Assembly: GCF_003725335.1 (NCBI RefSeq)
Contig: NZ_QIBY01000001.1
Span: 248,001 to 312,000, forward strand
DNA from: Parvibacter caecicola
GTDB lineage: Bacteria; Actinomycetota; Coriobacteriia; Coriobacteriales; Eggerthellaceae
Reading direction: 5' to 3'
Length of the DNA: 64,000 nucleotides
The notes beneath the pieces are model-generated. The model ran no database searches and was not told the origin of the DNA. It saw nothing but the letters and a program-made list of their open reading frames with translations. Positions 23,869 through 31,893 of the stretch are shown here, one piece after another (the stretch's first letter is position 1; the number at the start of each line of letters is the position of its first letter). Position numbers and translations under genes: made by a program.

Positions 23869-24527
23869 CCGAAAGCCCCCTCACCGTCGTGATGATCGAC
23901 GACGACCCCTTCATCCTGGAATCGCTGACCACCATCCTGCAGGCCAACGGCCGGGTGCAGGTGGCTGCCGTCAGCACCAGCGGCGCCGACGCGCTGGCAC
24001 TGTACCGCCGCTTTCGCCCCCAGGTGCTGCTGTTGGACATCCGCATGTCCCTCGTCTCGGGCCTCGCCGCCGCAGAAGAGGTGCTCGCGGCGTTTCCGCA
24101 GGCGAACATCGTGTTCCTTACCACGTTCGCCGACGATGACTACCTGGTGCGGGCCCTGGCGCTGGGAGCGCGCGGCTACCTGATAAAGCAAGACACCGCC
24201 CAACTGGAGCAGGCGCTCTTCGCCGCTGCCGACGGCCAAACGGTGCTGGGGCAGGAAGTGAGCGGCCGCGTGGGGCAGCTGATGGCGAAGGGGCGCGCCC
24301 GAACGCAGCAGGCCGGCTGCGACGCCAGCAGCTTCGGTGCGCAGCTCAGCCAAAGGGAACGGGAAGCGGCCCGCCTGATCGCAGAAGGACTGGACAACCG
24401 CGAAATCGCCCAGGCGCTGTACCTCTCGGAGGGCACGGTGCGCAACTACATTTCCGCCATTCTGCAGAAAACGGGGCTGCGGGACCGCACCCAGATAGCC
24501 ATCGCCTGGTGGCGCGGCAGCCGCTAA
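23865..24527 (+). CDS. NarL/FixJ-family response regulator
   Basis: A 220-residue DNA-binding regulator. The N-terminal receiver domain has MIDDDPF (acidic pocket), LLLDIRM (phospho-acceptor Asp), FLTTF (Thr switch) and YLIKQD (Lys). The C-terminal LuxR-type helix-turn-helix is LSQREREAARLIAEG, followed by LSEGTVRNYISAILQKTGL. It overlaps the kinase gene by four bases. Its stop overlaps the stop of the convergent pepP gene by three bases. Confidence 0.94.
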   Translation: MTESPLTVVMIDDDPFILESLTTILQANGRVQVAAVSTSGADALALYRRFRPQVLLLDIRMSLVSGLAAAEEVLAAFPQANIVFLTTFADDDYLVRALALGARGYLIKQDTAQLEQALFAAADGQTVLGQEVSGRVGQLMAKGRARTQQAGCDASSFGAQLSQREREAARLIAEGLDNREIAQALYLSEGTVRNYISAILQKTGLRDRTQIAIAWWRGSR

Positions 24528-25663
24528 ATCACCACCATCTCGTGGGTGGAGGCGGTGAACACGTCGAAACCGGTTTCCGTCACCACGCCGAAATCCTCCA
24601 AGCGCATGCCGAAACGACCTGGCAGGTAGATACCCGGCTCCACGGTAACTACGTTGCCGGCCGCAAGCGGCTGAGGGTTGCGGGGCGAGAGCACCGGCTG
24701 TTCGTGGATGTCCAACCCCACACCGTGCCCCAGCCCGTGGCCCATTTTGCCCCCGAAGCCGTGGCCCTCCAGCACGTCCTCGGCCAGTTGATGGGCCTCG
24801 GCGCCGGTAACGCCGGGGGCCAGCATCGCCTCTACCGCCTCGTTGGCGGCCCGCAGCGCCTCCCAGGCCGCCGCCATCTCCCCCTCTGGCATCCCCAGAA
24901 AAACCGTGCGGGTCATGTCCGAGCAATAGCCGGCGAAGCGGGCACCGAAGTCCAGCACCACGCACTGCCCCGCCTCCAGCACCGTTTCGCCGGGAATGGC
25001 GTGGGGGCTCGCGCCGTTTTCGCCAGTGGCCACGATGGAAGGGAACGCCAAGCCCTCTGCCCCGTGGGTCATCATGTAGTTTTCCAGCTCCAGCTGCACC
25101 TCGCGCTCGGTCACGCCCGGCGCCATGAATCGCACGATGTGGGCGAAAGCGGCGTCGGTCATGGCTTGGGCCCAGCGCATGCGAGCAATCTCGTAGGGGT
25201 CCTTCACGGCCCGCAGCCCCACCACCACGCCATCGGTTTCCCGCAGCGGAAGCGGGGCCTCCCCCTCGCCAAAGGCCTTTTCAAGCGCGCGGTATTCGCG
25301 AAGTTCGATGGAATCCTCGATGCCTAGCTTATCCGCCGCCTCAGCCATGAAACGGTGGTTCCATAGCTTCGCCGCGAAGGCCCCGTGGCCCTCCCGCACG
25401 TCGTTCACCGCGATGCCGGTGCCCTCGGCCGCCCGACGGCACGCTTCGCTGTAACGGGAATCGGTGTGCAGCACGGCGCGCCCCTGATCTACGAACAGGG
25501 CATGGGCCGCCTCTTCATCGAACACGCGGTCGAAGGCGGTGAGCCATTGGATGTTGGAAGTGCCGCGCGCCAGAAAGGCGGTCAGCCCCTCTTCGGCCAT
25601 GCGGGCCCGCAGCCGCCCCAGGTGGCGGGCCGGGGCTTGGGCGTCTGTCAGCTCATCGGCCAT
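24524..25663 (-). CDS. pepP: Xaa-Pro aminopeptidase (M24 family)
   Basis: Cytoplasmic metallopeptidase of 379 residues with the creatinase-like N-terminal domain (1-135) and the pita-bread catalytic domain. Metal ligands are in place: LDFGARF (Asp), YCSDMTRT (Asp), HGLGHGVGLDIHE (His), VEPGIYLPG (Glu) and MRLEDFGVV (Glu). It cleaves an N-terminal residue ahead of proline. The ATG at 25663 follows GAGGGGGCC and overlaps the aroQ stop by 11 bases, so the genes form one unit. Such peptidase genes are commonly placed between aroQ and efp; efp is elsewhere here. It could equally be called PepQ-like. Confidence 0.9.
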   Translation of the reverse strand: MADELTDAQAPARHLGRLRARMAEEGLTAFLARGTSNIQWLTAFDRVFDEEAAHALFVDQGRAVLHTDSRYSEACRRAAEGTGIAVNDVREGHGAFAAKLWNHRFMAEAADKLGIEDSIELREYRALEKAFGEGEAPLPLRETDGVVVGLRAVKDPYEIARMRWAQAMTDAAFAHIVRFMAPGVTEREVQLELENYMMTHGAEGLAFPSIVATGENGASPHAIPGETVLEAGQCVVLDFGARFAGYCSDMTRTVFLGMPEGEMAAAWEALRAANEAVEAMLAPGVTGAEAHQLAEDVLEGHGFGGKMGHGLGHGVGLDIHEQPVLSPRNPQPLAAGNVVTVEPGIYLPGRFGMRLEDFGVVTETGFDVFTASTHEMVVI

Positions 25664-26105
25664 CTTCGGCCCCCTCCCAGCTCTTCAGCAAAATATCAAA
25701 GGCCCGCAGGTAACCCTCCTTGCCCAGCCCCTTCACTTGGGCGATGCAGGCGGGCGCGATAACCGACGTGCGGCGGAACTCCTCCCGTTTGGAGATATCG
25801 GAGATGTGGATTTCCACCACAGGCACATCGATACATTCCACCGCATCGTGCAGCGCATAGGAGTAATGGGTGTGGGCGCCGGGATTGTACACGATGCCGT
25901 CGTAGTTGCCATGGGCGGCCTGCAGCGCGTCCACCAGAGTCCCCTCGTGGTTCGACTGGAAGCAATCCACCTGCACCCCATGGGCGCGGCCGTACTCCTC
26001 CACCATCTGCTCGATGGAGGCCAAGGTGTCGCTGCCATAAATGGCAGGATCGCGCACCCCCAGCATGTTCAAGTTAGGGCCGTTCATCAACAGCACTTTT
26101 CTCAT
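25653..26105 (-). CDS. aroQ: Type II 3-dehydroquinate dehydratase
   Basis: Third enzyme of the shikimate pathway, 150 residues, normally a dodecamer. The family blocks are visible: LMNGPNLNMLG, the catalytic Tyr loop near RDPAIYG, YNPGAHTHYSYALHDA and EIHISDISKREEFR. Relative to most members, GAxTHTS reads GAHTHYS and EVHLSNxxxREEFR reads EIHISDISKREEFR; the catalytic Tyr, His and Arg residues remain. The ATG at 26105 follows AAAGGATTTAGCG. It is separated from aroB by 315 bases containing REP elements. Confidence 0.95.
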   Translation of the reverse strand: MRKVLLMNGPNLNMLGVRDPAIYGSDTLASIEQMVEEYGRAHGVQVDCFQSNHEGTLVDALQAAHGNYDGIVYNPGAHTHYSYALHDAVECIDVPVVEIHISDISKREEFRRTSVIAPACIAQVKGLGKEGYLRAFDILLKSWEGAEDGR

Positions 26106-26145
26106 CGCTAAATCCTTTCTGGGACAAGCATCTCGTGCATACTTC

Positions 26146-26170
26146 GTAGGGCAGAGATTCTATCTCCGAC
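26146..26170 (+). repeat. REP-like hairpin, copy 6 (degenerate right arm)
   Basis: GTAG followed by GGCAGAGAT, TCT and a decayed right arm ATCTCCGAC. Flanked on the left by CTTC as in other copies. Confidence 0.75.
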
Positions 26171-26190
26171 CGACGAGCAACGCGAACTTC

Positions 26191-26271
26191 GTTAGGCAGA
26201 GATTCTATCTCTGCCTAACGGACAGCCGGCACACGGTCGCAACCCAGGCAGACATAGAATGTCTGCCCTAC
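26191..26271. repeat. BIME-like pair of REP hairpins, copies 7 and 8
   Basis: The left hairpin (core 26195-26215) is extended to 14-bp perfect arms by CGTTA/TAACG. A spacer with ACGGACAGCCGG follows. The right hairpin at 26247-26267 has GGCAGACAT/ATGTCTGCC arms and is followed by CTACGAA. Confidence 0.85.
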
Positions 26272-26420
26272 GAAATCAAACCGCAAGGGCGCCATGCCCG
26301 CACATCCGTCAACCCGCACGGGCGCCAGAGCCGCCACGTCCACACCGTCGTTAAACGGCACATCCGTCAAGGCCGCAATGTTAACGAGTCAGGCGGCCCC
26401 AGCATTGCCCCTGTTTGCGG

Positions 26421-27527
26421 CTATTCGCCGAAGTAGAGGCGCAGGTGCTCCAGAATCGTGTCGTCGTCCACGGAAACCAACTCCCAAGCGCCCACGTCGG
26501 CCGGCAGCACGAAACGCACCGCCCCTTGGCGGGCCTTCTTGTCCCGTTTCATGGCGTTCAAGATATCTTCGGCCGGCGCCTTCCAATCCAGCACCGAAAG
26601 CCCCAGCTGATCCAGAAGCGCGTCCTGCGCCTCCACCAGCTCAAGCGGCGTGCCCGCAAGCGTCTGCCCCAGCCGCGCCGCGAAGCGCATGCCCTCGGCC
26701 ACTGCGGCCCCGTGGGAATAGGTGCCGTAGCCGGCCAGCGTTTCGATGGCGTGCCCCAGCGTATGACCATAGTTCAAACACTCGCGCACTCCGCGGCTCT
26801 CGGTTTTGTCCTGGGCCACCACCCCCGCCTTGAACACCACCGAGCGGGCGATGGCCTCCCGCACCACGTCCGGCTGCCGCTCCGCCAACAGGGGGGCATT
26901 TTCCACCAGCCAGAAGAAGAAATCGTCCGAATCGATGAGGGCCGACTTCGCGATTTCGGCGCACCCGCAGGCCCACTCCCGCTCGTCCAGCGTGGCAAGC
27001 ACATCGGTGGAGGCGCACACGTAACTGGGCTGGAGGAAGGTGCCCACCAGGTTCTTGCCGGCATCCAGGTTGATGCCGGTTTTGCCCCCCACAGAAGAAT
27101 CCACCATGGAAAGAAGTGTGGTGGGCACTTGCACCACCCGCACGCCGCGCATGTAGGTGGCCCCGGCGAAGCCGGCCAGATCGCCCACCACGCCGCCGCC
27201 CAGCGCCACCACCACGCTGTCGCGGGCCAGCCCCAAGGCAGCCATGGCGCTCCATACTTCGCCGATAACCTCAACGCATTTCGCCTCTTCGCCGGCGGGA
27301 ACCGTAATGTCGCTCACCGGGCAGCCGAGCGTTGCCAACCCCTGCTTGCAGGTTTCCAGGTACAGCGGCGCCACGTTGGAATCGCTGATTACCAATATGC
27401 GGCTGGGGGGCTGAACCTCCAGCACCGGTGCCAACTTCGCCCCCAGGTCTTTGAGGATGTCCTCGCCGATGCGCACGTCATACTGACGCTCGCCGGGAAT
27501 GTCCACCACCACACGCGTTGCCGCCAT
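26421..27527 (-). CDS. aroB: 3-dehydroquinate synthase
   Basis: Second enzyme of the shikimate pathway (DAHP to 3-dehydroquinate), 368 residues, NAD+ and divalent-metal dependent. The nucleotide-binding part carries VVALGGGVVGDLAGFAGATY and VPTTLLSMVDSSVGGKTGI. Metal ligands are expected in CAEIAKSALI, in NYGHTLGHAIE and in YSHGAAVAEGM. The ATG at 27527 follows AGGAGGAGCA. It is 8 bases after aroK in the aroC-aroK-aroB operon. Confidence 0.97.
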   Translation of the reverse strand: MAATRVVVDIPGERQYDVRIGEDILKDLGAKLAPVLEVQPPSRILVISDSNVAPLYLETCKQGLATLGCPVSDITVPAGEEAKCVEVIGEVWSAMAALGLARDSVVVALGGGVVGDLAGFAGATYMRGVRVVQVPTTLLSMVDSSVGGKTGINLDAGKNLVGTFLQPSYVCASTDVLATLDEREWACGCAEIAKSALIDSDDFFFWLVENAPLLAERQPDVVREAIARSVVFKAGVVAQDKTESRGVRECLNYGHTLGHAIETLAGYGTYSHGAAVAEGMRFAARLGQTLAGTPLELVEAQDALLDQLGLSVLDWKAPAEDILNAMKRDKKARQGAVRFVLPADVGAWELVSVDDDTILEHLRLYFGE

Positions 27528-27535
27528 TGCTCCTC

Positions 27536-28369
27536 CTAGGATAAGGTGTCTCGTTCTTCAGCTGCCGCTTGCCCGTCTTTCGGCTGCGGCCGCACATCGC
27601 CGCGGCGCCGCAGCGCCCCCATCACCTCATAAGCGATTTGGGCCACCGACTTGCCGGCGGTGTCCACCACCACATCGGCCGCCGCATCGTAAAGGGGGGC
27701 GCGCCGCTCGCACAGGGCGCGGGCACCCTCGATGTCGTTGAACAGCGGCCTTGTACTCTTGTTGCTGATGCGGCCGGCCGCCTCGTCGGCGGAAACCCGC
27801 AGATGCACCACGGTTCCCAGCCTCTCCAGCAACTCCCGGTTCTCCGACCGCTCCACAATGCCACCGCCGCAGGATACCAGCGACGGGTTGGGGCTTTCCC
27901 CCACCTCCCGCAGCACATCGGTTTCGATGGCGCGGAAGGCCGCCTCCCCGTCTTCGGCGAAGATGTCGCGGATCACGCGCCCTTCGCGCCGCTCCAGGTA
28001 AACGTCCAAATCGATGGCGGAGAACTTCCAACGGCGGGCCATGTAGCGGGAGACGCTGGTTTTCCCGGCTCCCATGAAGCCCACGAAGAACACCGGCCTG
28101 GCGAGGGCCGCTGGGGCCTCTTCGCGCCTGGGGGCCGGAGAACCCTGCCGTTTGGGCCCCGGTTTTCGCCCGCTGGCCGCGCGCTTTTCCGGTGCAGCCG
28201 GGGAAGCGGCCGCCCCTTCCCGTTGGCCGGCGCCGCGCTTTCCGCGCCGTTTCCGCCGCCGCGCACCCGAGCGCTTGCCCCCCTCGTTTTGCCGGCCGCC
28301 TTCACCGCGCGCCGTCGCATCGGCGCCCGAAGGTGCCGGCCCTTGCCCGTTGCCAGAAGGTTTCGCCAT
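27536..28369 (-). CDS. aroK: Shikimate kinase with a long basic N-terminal extension
   Basis: Phosphorylates shikimate with ATP. The catalytic part starts near residue 92: Walker A GFMGAGKT (97-104), DLDVYLERREG (substrate Asp), SCGGGIVERSEN and RPLFND. The enzyme core is the usual ~170 residues. The first ~91 residues are extra: a low-complexity Gly/Arg/Lys/Ala/Pro-rich tail (for example ARRRKRRGKRGAG) with no family match, plus an acidic C-terminal tail. I chose the ATG at 28369; a GTG two codons upstream is also in frame. The tail is likely disordered and may bind nucleic acid or a partner. The gene lies 9 bases after aroC. Confidence 0.92.
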   Translation of the reverse strand: MAKPSGNGQGPAPSGADATARGEGGRQNEGGKRSGARRRKRRGKRGAGQREGAAASPAAPEKRAASGRKPGPKRQGSPAPRREEAPAALARPVFFVGFMGAGKTSVSRYMARRWKFSAIDLDVYLERREGRVIRDIFAEDGEAAFRAIETDVLREVGESPNPSLVSCGGGIVERSENRELLERLGTVVHLRVSADEAAGRISNKSTRPLFNDIEGARALCERRAPLYDAAADVVVDTAGKSVAQIAYEVMGALRRRGDVRPQPKDGQAAAEERDTLS

Positions 28370-28378
28370 GGGCACGGC

Positions 28379-29545
28379 CTATCGCGCAAAGGCCCGCAGG
28401 CGGCCCTTGTACTGTTCCAAGTTGCGACGAATGTCGGCCATGCAGGTGCCGCCGAAGGCCTCCTGGTAGGCACTGGCCAGCACGAAGGCCACCTCCGCCT
28501 CCGCCACCACGGCGGCAGCGGGAACGGCGCACACATCCGAGCGCTCTTTCGACGCCTCTTCCGGCGCCAGGGTTTCCAGGTTCACAGTGGAAAGCGGCGT
28601 CATCAGCGTGGGAATGGGCTTCATAGCCGCCGTCACCACCAAAGGCAAGCCGCTGGTCATGCCGCCCTCAAGGCCGCCGGCGTTGTTGGAGGCGCGGTCG
28701 AAGCCGGCGCCCGCCAGCAGAATGGGGTCATGCACCTGACTGCCGGGCAGCTGGGCCGCCTCGAAGCCAAGGCCGAATTCAACGCCTTTGATGGCGGGAA
28801 TGGAGAACAGGGCCGCCCCCAGCTGCCCGGTGAGGCGCCCCTTGGCCTGGGCGTAGGTGCCAAGGCCCGGCACCAGGCCGGTAGCCACCACCCGGAAGGT
28901 GCCCCCCAGGCTCTCGCCGGCGCGGCGGGCGCGGTTGATGGCCTGCTTCATGGCTTCGGTGGCCGCGGCATCGGGGCAGCGCATTTCGGAAGTCTCGATG
29001 GCCATGGGGTTGTAGGAGGCGGCATCGGCCGGGGAGGCCTCCTTCATGGCCACATCCCCCACCGACACCACATAGGAGTAAATTTCCACCCCCAACTCCG
29101 CCAAGAACTCGCGGGCGATGCCGGCGGCGGCCACCCGTGCCGCCGTCTCGCGGGCGCTGGCCCGCTCCAGGATGTCGCGGCAGTCGTCGGTGTTGGTGCG
29201 CAGGGCCCCCACCAAATCGGCATGGCCGGGGCGCGGGGTAACTTCCCGCTTGAGGTCGGCCGGAGGCTGGCCGTCGGCCGCCATGCGCTCGGTCCAGTTG
29301 ACCCAGTCGCGGTTCTCCACCACCAGCGCCACCGGGCTTCCCAGGGTGCGGCCGAAGCGCACGCCGGAAACGATGCGAGCATGATCGCGCTCGATGGTCA
29401 TGCGGCCGCCGCGGCCGTAACCGCTCTGGCGGCGCGAAAGGTCGTAATCAATCTGCTCGGCGGAAACCTTCAGCCCCGCCGGCACATCTTCCACAATAGC
29501 CACCAGTTCAGGGCCGTGGCTCTCCCCCGCCGTCACATAGCGCAT
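28379..29545 (-). CDS. aroC: Chorismate synthase
   Basis: Last shikimate-pathway enzyme (EPSP to chorismate), 388 residues, requiring reduced FMN. The family signatures are clear: GESHGPELVAIVEDVPAG, RRQSGYGRGGRM, ITPRPGHADL-type block as TPRPGHADLVG, and RASARETAARVAAAGIA. The ATG at 29545 has GGGAG about 5 bases upstream; the frame stays open to 29641 without a start signal. It begins the aroC-aroK-aroB run. The region to its left on the opposite strand holds the kinase promoter. Confidence 0.97.
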   Translation of the reverse strand: MRYVTAGESHGPELVAIVEDVPAGLKVSAEQIDYDLSRRQSGYGRGGRMTIERDHARIVSGVRFGRTLGSPVALVVENRDWVNWTERMAADGQPPADLKREVTPRPGHADLVGALRTNTDDCRDILERASARETAARVAAAGIAREFLAELGVEIYSYVVSVGDVAMKEASPADAASYNPMAIETSEMRCPDAAATEAMKQAINRARRAGESLGGTFRVVATGLVPGLGTYAQAKGRLTGQLGAALFSIPAIKGVEFGLGFEAAQLPGSQVHDPILLAGAGFDRASNNAGGLEGGMTSGLPLVVTAAMKPIPTLMTPLSTVNLETLAPEEASKERSDVCAVPAAAVVAEAEVAFVLASAYQEAFGGTCMADIRRNLEQYKGRLRAFAR

Positions 29546-29690
29546 GCGCTCCCGCTTTCTGTCGCTCAAACGTTGCGGGTAATTGTAGCGCAGCCCCAAA
29601 CCCCAGGCCCGAAAAGCCAACCCCAACAGCCCAATCCGCACATTGTGCGGCGGCGCGCCGGGGAGCTGCTTGCCCGACCACCCTCCGTGC

Positions 29691-29704
29691 TACAATCTCA
29701 CCCA
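29691..29704 (+). promoter_or_regulatory. Leaderless promoter of the HipA-like gene
   Basis: A -10 box TACAAT (29691-29696) is followed by seven bases and the ATG at 29704. No ribosome binding site is present. Confidence 0.6.
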
Positions 29705-30903
29705 TGGTACGCTCAACCGACATATTCGAGCTTCGACTCTTCGACCAGCCGCTCTTACGCTTTTCGTTCGGAGAAGACAATCCGGCTGTTCTGCACGAAT
29801 GGGACAGTTCGCGCCAGCACCTCATGCCGCTGGGCCTCCAGCTCACCGACGAGGGCCTATGGCGGTGGCTTTCCACGCGGGCCATCCCCCAGAACCGCCG
29901 CTTCGCCACCGAGCTGTGCCGGTCGCTGGGGCTTTCCACAAACGACCGCAGCGGCATCTTGGCCATAAGCCGCGGTCTTTCGCTCAACGACTCCTACTGG
30001 ATTGCGCCCGAAGGGAGCGATGGGTCCTTCGCCGAGTGCAACCTCTATGACAACGATTTTTCATCGGTGCTGGCCGCCGTGGCCTACACCGGCATCGTGA
30101 GCGACCAGCGGGGACTCACTCCCACCACCCCCGAGCTGACCACCAATGGCAACCTCCGCAAGGCCTGGCGCATCGAAGCCGATGGAACGCGGCGCCTTTA
30201 CAAAGGCAGCAGCGAGTCTGGCGAATTCGGCGAAACGCGAGCGGAATTCCTCGCGGCCCAGGTGGCCGCGACCATGGGCCTTAATGCCGTGGCGTACGGT
30301 CTCACCCGCTGGGACGCCGCCTCCCCCGACGCGTGCTGCAGTTGCGATTGCTTCTGCACACCCGAAGTATCCTACGTGCCCCAAGCGCTCGCCTTCGGCC
30401 AGTCCTCTCACACGGGCGCCGTGAAATCGTACCTGCGCTGGGGGCTGGAGCACTTTGAGGATTACGCCTCCATGATGGTGTTCGACGCGCTGATTTACAA
30501 CACCGACCGCCATCTCACCAATTTCGGCGTGCTGCGCGACAGCCGTAGCGGAGATTTGCTGGGCGCGGCTCCTGTTTTCGACAACGGCCGCTCCCTTTTC
30601 TTCAACCATGAATTCAGCCAGGTGGGCTCCTTCGACACGGAAGCCCAGTTTGTGCTCCCCTCCTGGCCGCAGGTCACCTTTGACGAGCAGGCGGCCCGCC
30701 TGATGGGGCAACGGCAAATCTGCCAACTGGAAGCGCTGGCCCGCTTCGAGTTCGCCAACAGCGAAGAGGAGCCATTCCCGGAAGACTTCCTGCGCAGGCT
30801 TTCCGCCTTCATTCAACGCCGCGCCGAAAAGCTGGCCGCCCTGCGGCCCGTCTCCCGGGAAGAGCTGCTGGCCCGCGCCCAAACTAGCGCCGAGCGCCCC
30901 TAA
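29704..30903 (+). CDS. HipA/CtkA-like Ser/Thr kinase domain protein
   Basis: A 399-residue protein with a HipA-type kinase fold. ATP-lysine region RRLYKGSS (Lys167), catalytic loop NTDRHLTNFG (Asp268, Asn273) and metal-binding VFDNG (Asp293) are intact. The N-terminal 130 residues carry the family block LTDEGLWRWLSTRAIPQNR and LSLNDSYWI. It resembles stand-alone kinases such as Helicobacter CtkA more than the HipA of HipBA, and there is no hipB gene beside it. Odd feature: CCSCDCFC at ~210-217, five cysteines in eight residues. It is encoded opposite to the aro genes and converges on the HEPN gene with a 4-base overlap. Targets unknown. Confidence 0.82.
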   Translation: MVRSTDIFELRLFDQPLLRFSFGEDNPAVLHEWDSSRQHLMPLGLQLTDEGLWRWLSTRAIPQNRRFATELCRSLGLSTNDRSGILAISRGLSLNDSYWIAPEGSDGSFAECNLYDNDFSSVLAAVAYTGIVSDQRGLTPTTPELTTNGNLRKAWRIEADGTRRLYKGSSESGEFGETRAEFLAAQVAATMGLNAVAYGLTRWDAASPDACCSCDCFCTPEVSYVPQALAFGQSSHTGAVKSYLRWGLEHFEDYASMMVFDALIYNTDRHLTNFGVLRDSRSGDLLGAAPVFDNGRSLFFNHEFSQVGSFDTEAQFVLPSWPQVTFDEQAARLMGQRQICQLEALARFEFANSEEEPFPEDFLRRLSAFIQRRAEKLAALRPVSREELLARAQTSAERP

Positions 30904-31304
30904 CCGATGGCCTCCCGCTCCCGCTTAGCCACCTGCTGCAGGTAAGCGTCGATTTCGGGAAGGGCCCGTTCAATCTTGCGCGCCTCGATGGCGTAGCCAA
31001 GAATGTAGCGGCTCTTCGCCTCCCACTGCGTGAGCATCTCCGCATGATCGTCCAGGTACTCTGGCAGCGTGAAATCCACATCCGTCTCGCGCCCGATGCG
31101 AATGAGCTGATCGATGTCGTGAGTTTTGGGATACTCCACCCCGTCCTGCTCCAGCAGATACTTCAGGCACAGCTCCATTGCCTGTTGAAGGTGATACCCC
31201 ACGGCGTTGAGCTGCTCTTCGTCGCCACCAGAATGACGGTGCAGAATTTGAGCCGTTTTCAGATTCGCCACAGATTTGTCGAACAGGGTGCCTGCGCTAG
31301 CCAT
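30900..31304 (-). CDS. HEPN-domain protein, putative RNase toxin
   Basis: An all-helical 134-residue protein of the HEPN superfamily. The core GYHLQQAMELCLKYLLEQDG and PKTHDIDQL are typical, with SRYILGYAIE on the last helix. In HEPN-MNT pairs the HEPN partner is the toxin, usually a ribonuclease, silenced when the MNT partner adds AMP to it. The gene lies downstream of the nucleotidyltransferase gene with an 8-base overlap, so they are translated together. Toxicity is inferred from family and context; the exact catalytic Arg-x-His motif is not obvious. Confidence 0.8.
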   Translation of the reverse strand: MASAGTLFDKSVANLKTAQILHRHSGGDEEQLNAVGYHLQQAMELCLKYLLEQDGVEYPKTHDIDQLIRIGRETDVDFTLPEYLDDHAEMLTQWEAKSRYILGYAIEARKIERALPEIDAYLQQVAKREREAIG

Positions 31305-31818
31305 ACACCCGCACCCCCTTCTGCTCTATCTCGCGCTTCAAGCGCTCGTCCGCCGTGCGGTTCGTCCACAGATCGCAGGGAAAATCGAAAGCTATCTTGA
31401 CCTCCCCGTCCCCGTCTGCCAGCTCAAGGTACACGTCCAGATCGCTGTCCTGGCGGCAGCGCTGCGTAACACTCGACCCGAATATGGTAACCGACTTCAC
31501 CGCATCGTTGCCGCGCAGCGCATCGAGCAGCTGGCGAACTTTGCGCTGCTGCAACGGGTACACGCGCTCGCAATTGGGAAACGGATCGGGAATGCACACC
31601 TTCCAGCGCGACTTCTCGGGCACGAAGTACGGATCTTTTTCACCGGGCGCATCGGCGGCCATCGCAGGCGCCAACTTCTCCATCATGGCCAAAACATAAG
31701 GGGCAGGCGAGCTTTTGCCCTGCTCCCACTGCTGCAGCGTGCGCACAGGTATCTGGAAAGCCTCCGAAAACCCCTTCTGGCTCAGCCCTGTTGATGCCCT
31801 TAGCTCTTTGATGCCCAT
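31297..31818 (-). CDS. XRE-HTH plus MNT nucleotidyltransferase, putative antitoxin
   Basis: A 173-residue fusion. Residues 1-40 are an XRE-type helix-turn-helix (LRASTGLSQKGFSEAF, RTLQQWEQGK). Residues 90-150 are a minimal nucleotidyltransferase: IFGSSVTQRCRQDSDLDVYL with GS at 114-115 and DxD at 126/128, plus a third acid at Asp145. MNT enzymes adenylylate and silence the HEPN toxin. The fused HTH would make the protein its own repressor, supported by the 21-base palindrome 11 bases upstream. A TAGGAG ribosome site precedes the ATG at 31818. Confidence 0.85.
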   Translation of the reverse strand: MGIKELRASTGLSQKGFSEAFQIPVRTLQQWEQGKSSPAPYVLAMMEKLAPAMAADAPGEKDPYFVPEKSRWKVCIPDPFPNCERVYPLQQRKVRQLLDALRGNDAVKSVTIFGSSVTQRCRQDSDLDVYLELADGDGEVKIAFDFPCDLWTNRTADERLKREIEQKGVRVYG

Positions 31819-31829
31819 AAAGCTCCTAG

Positions 31830-31850
31830 CTATACGTTATTAACGTATAG
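31830..31850. promoter_or_regulatory. Palindromic operator of the HEPN-MNT operon
   Basis: Perfect 9-base arms CTATACGTT and AACGTATAG around ATT, an AT-rich island in GC-rich DNA placed where the operon promoter should be. Likely bound by the HTH of the MNT protein. Confidence 0.7.
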
Positions 31851-31893
31851 TACATCATCCCAGCTGCATCCCGCAACCATGGGGCCGCGCCGC

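Larger units (their letters stand above)
26106..26420. other. 315-base intergenic region with three REP hairpins
   Basis: Splits aroB from aroQ. It contains REP-like copies 6-8 (26146-26271). The remainder shows a short direct repeat CACATCCGTCAA at 26301 and again near 26360. No gene or clear terminator was seen. Confidence 0.6.
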
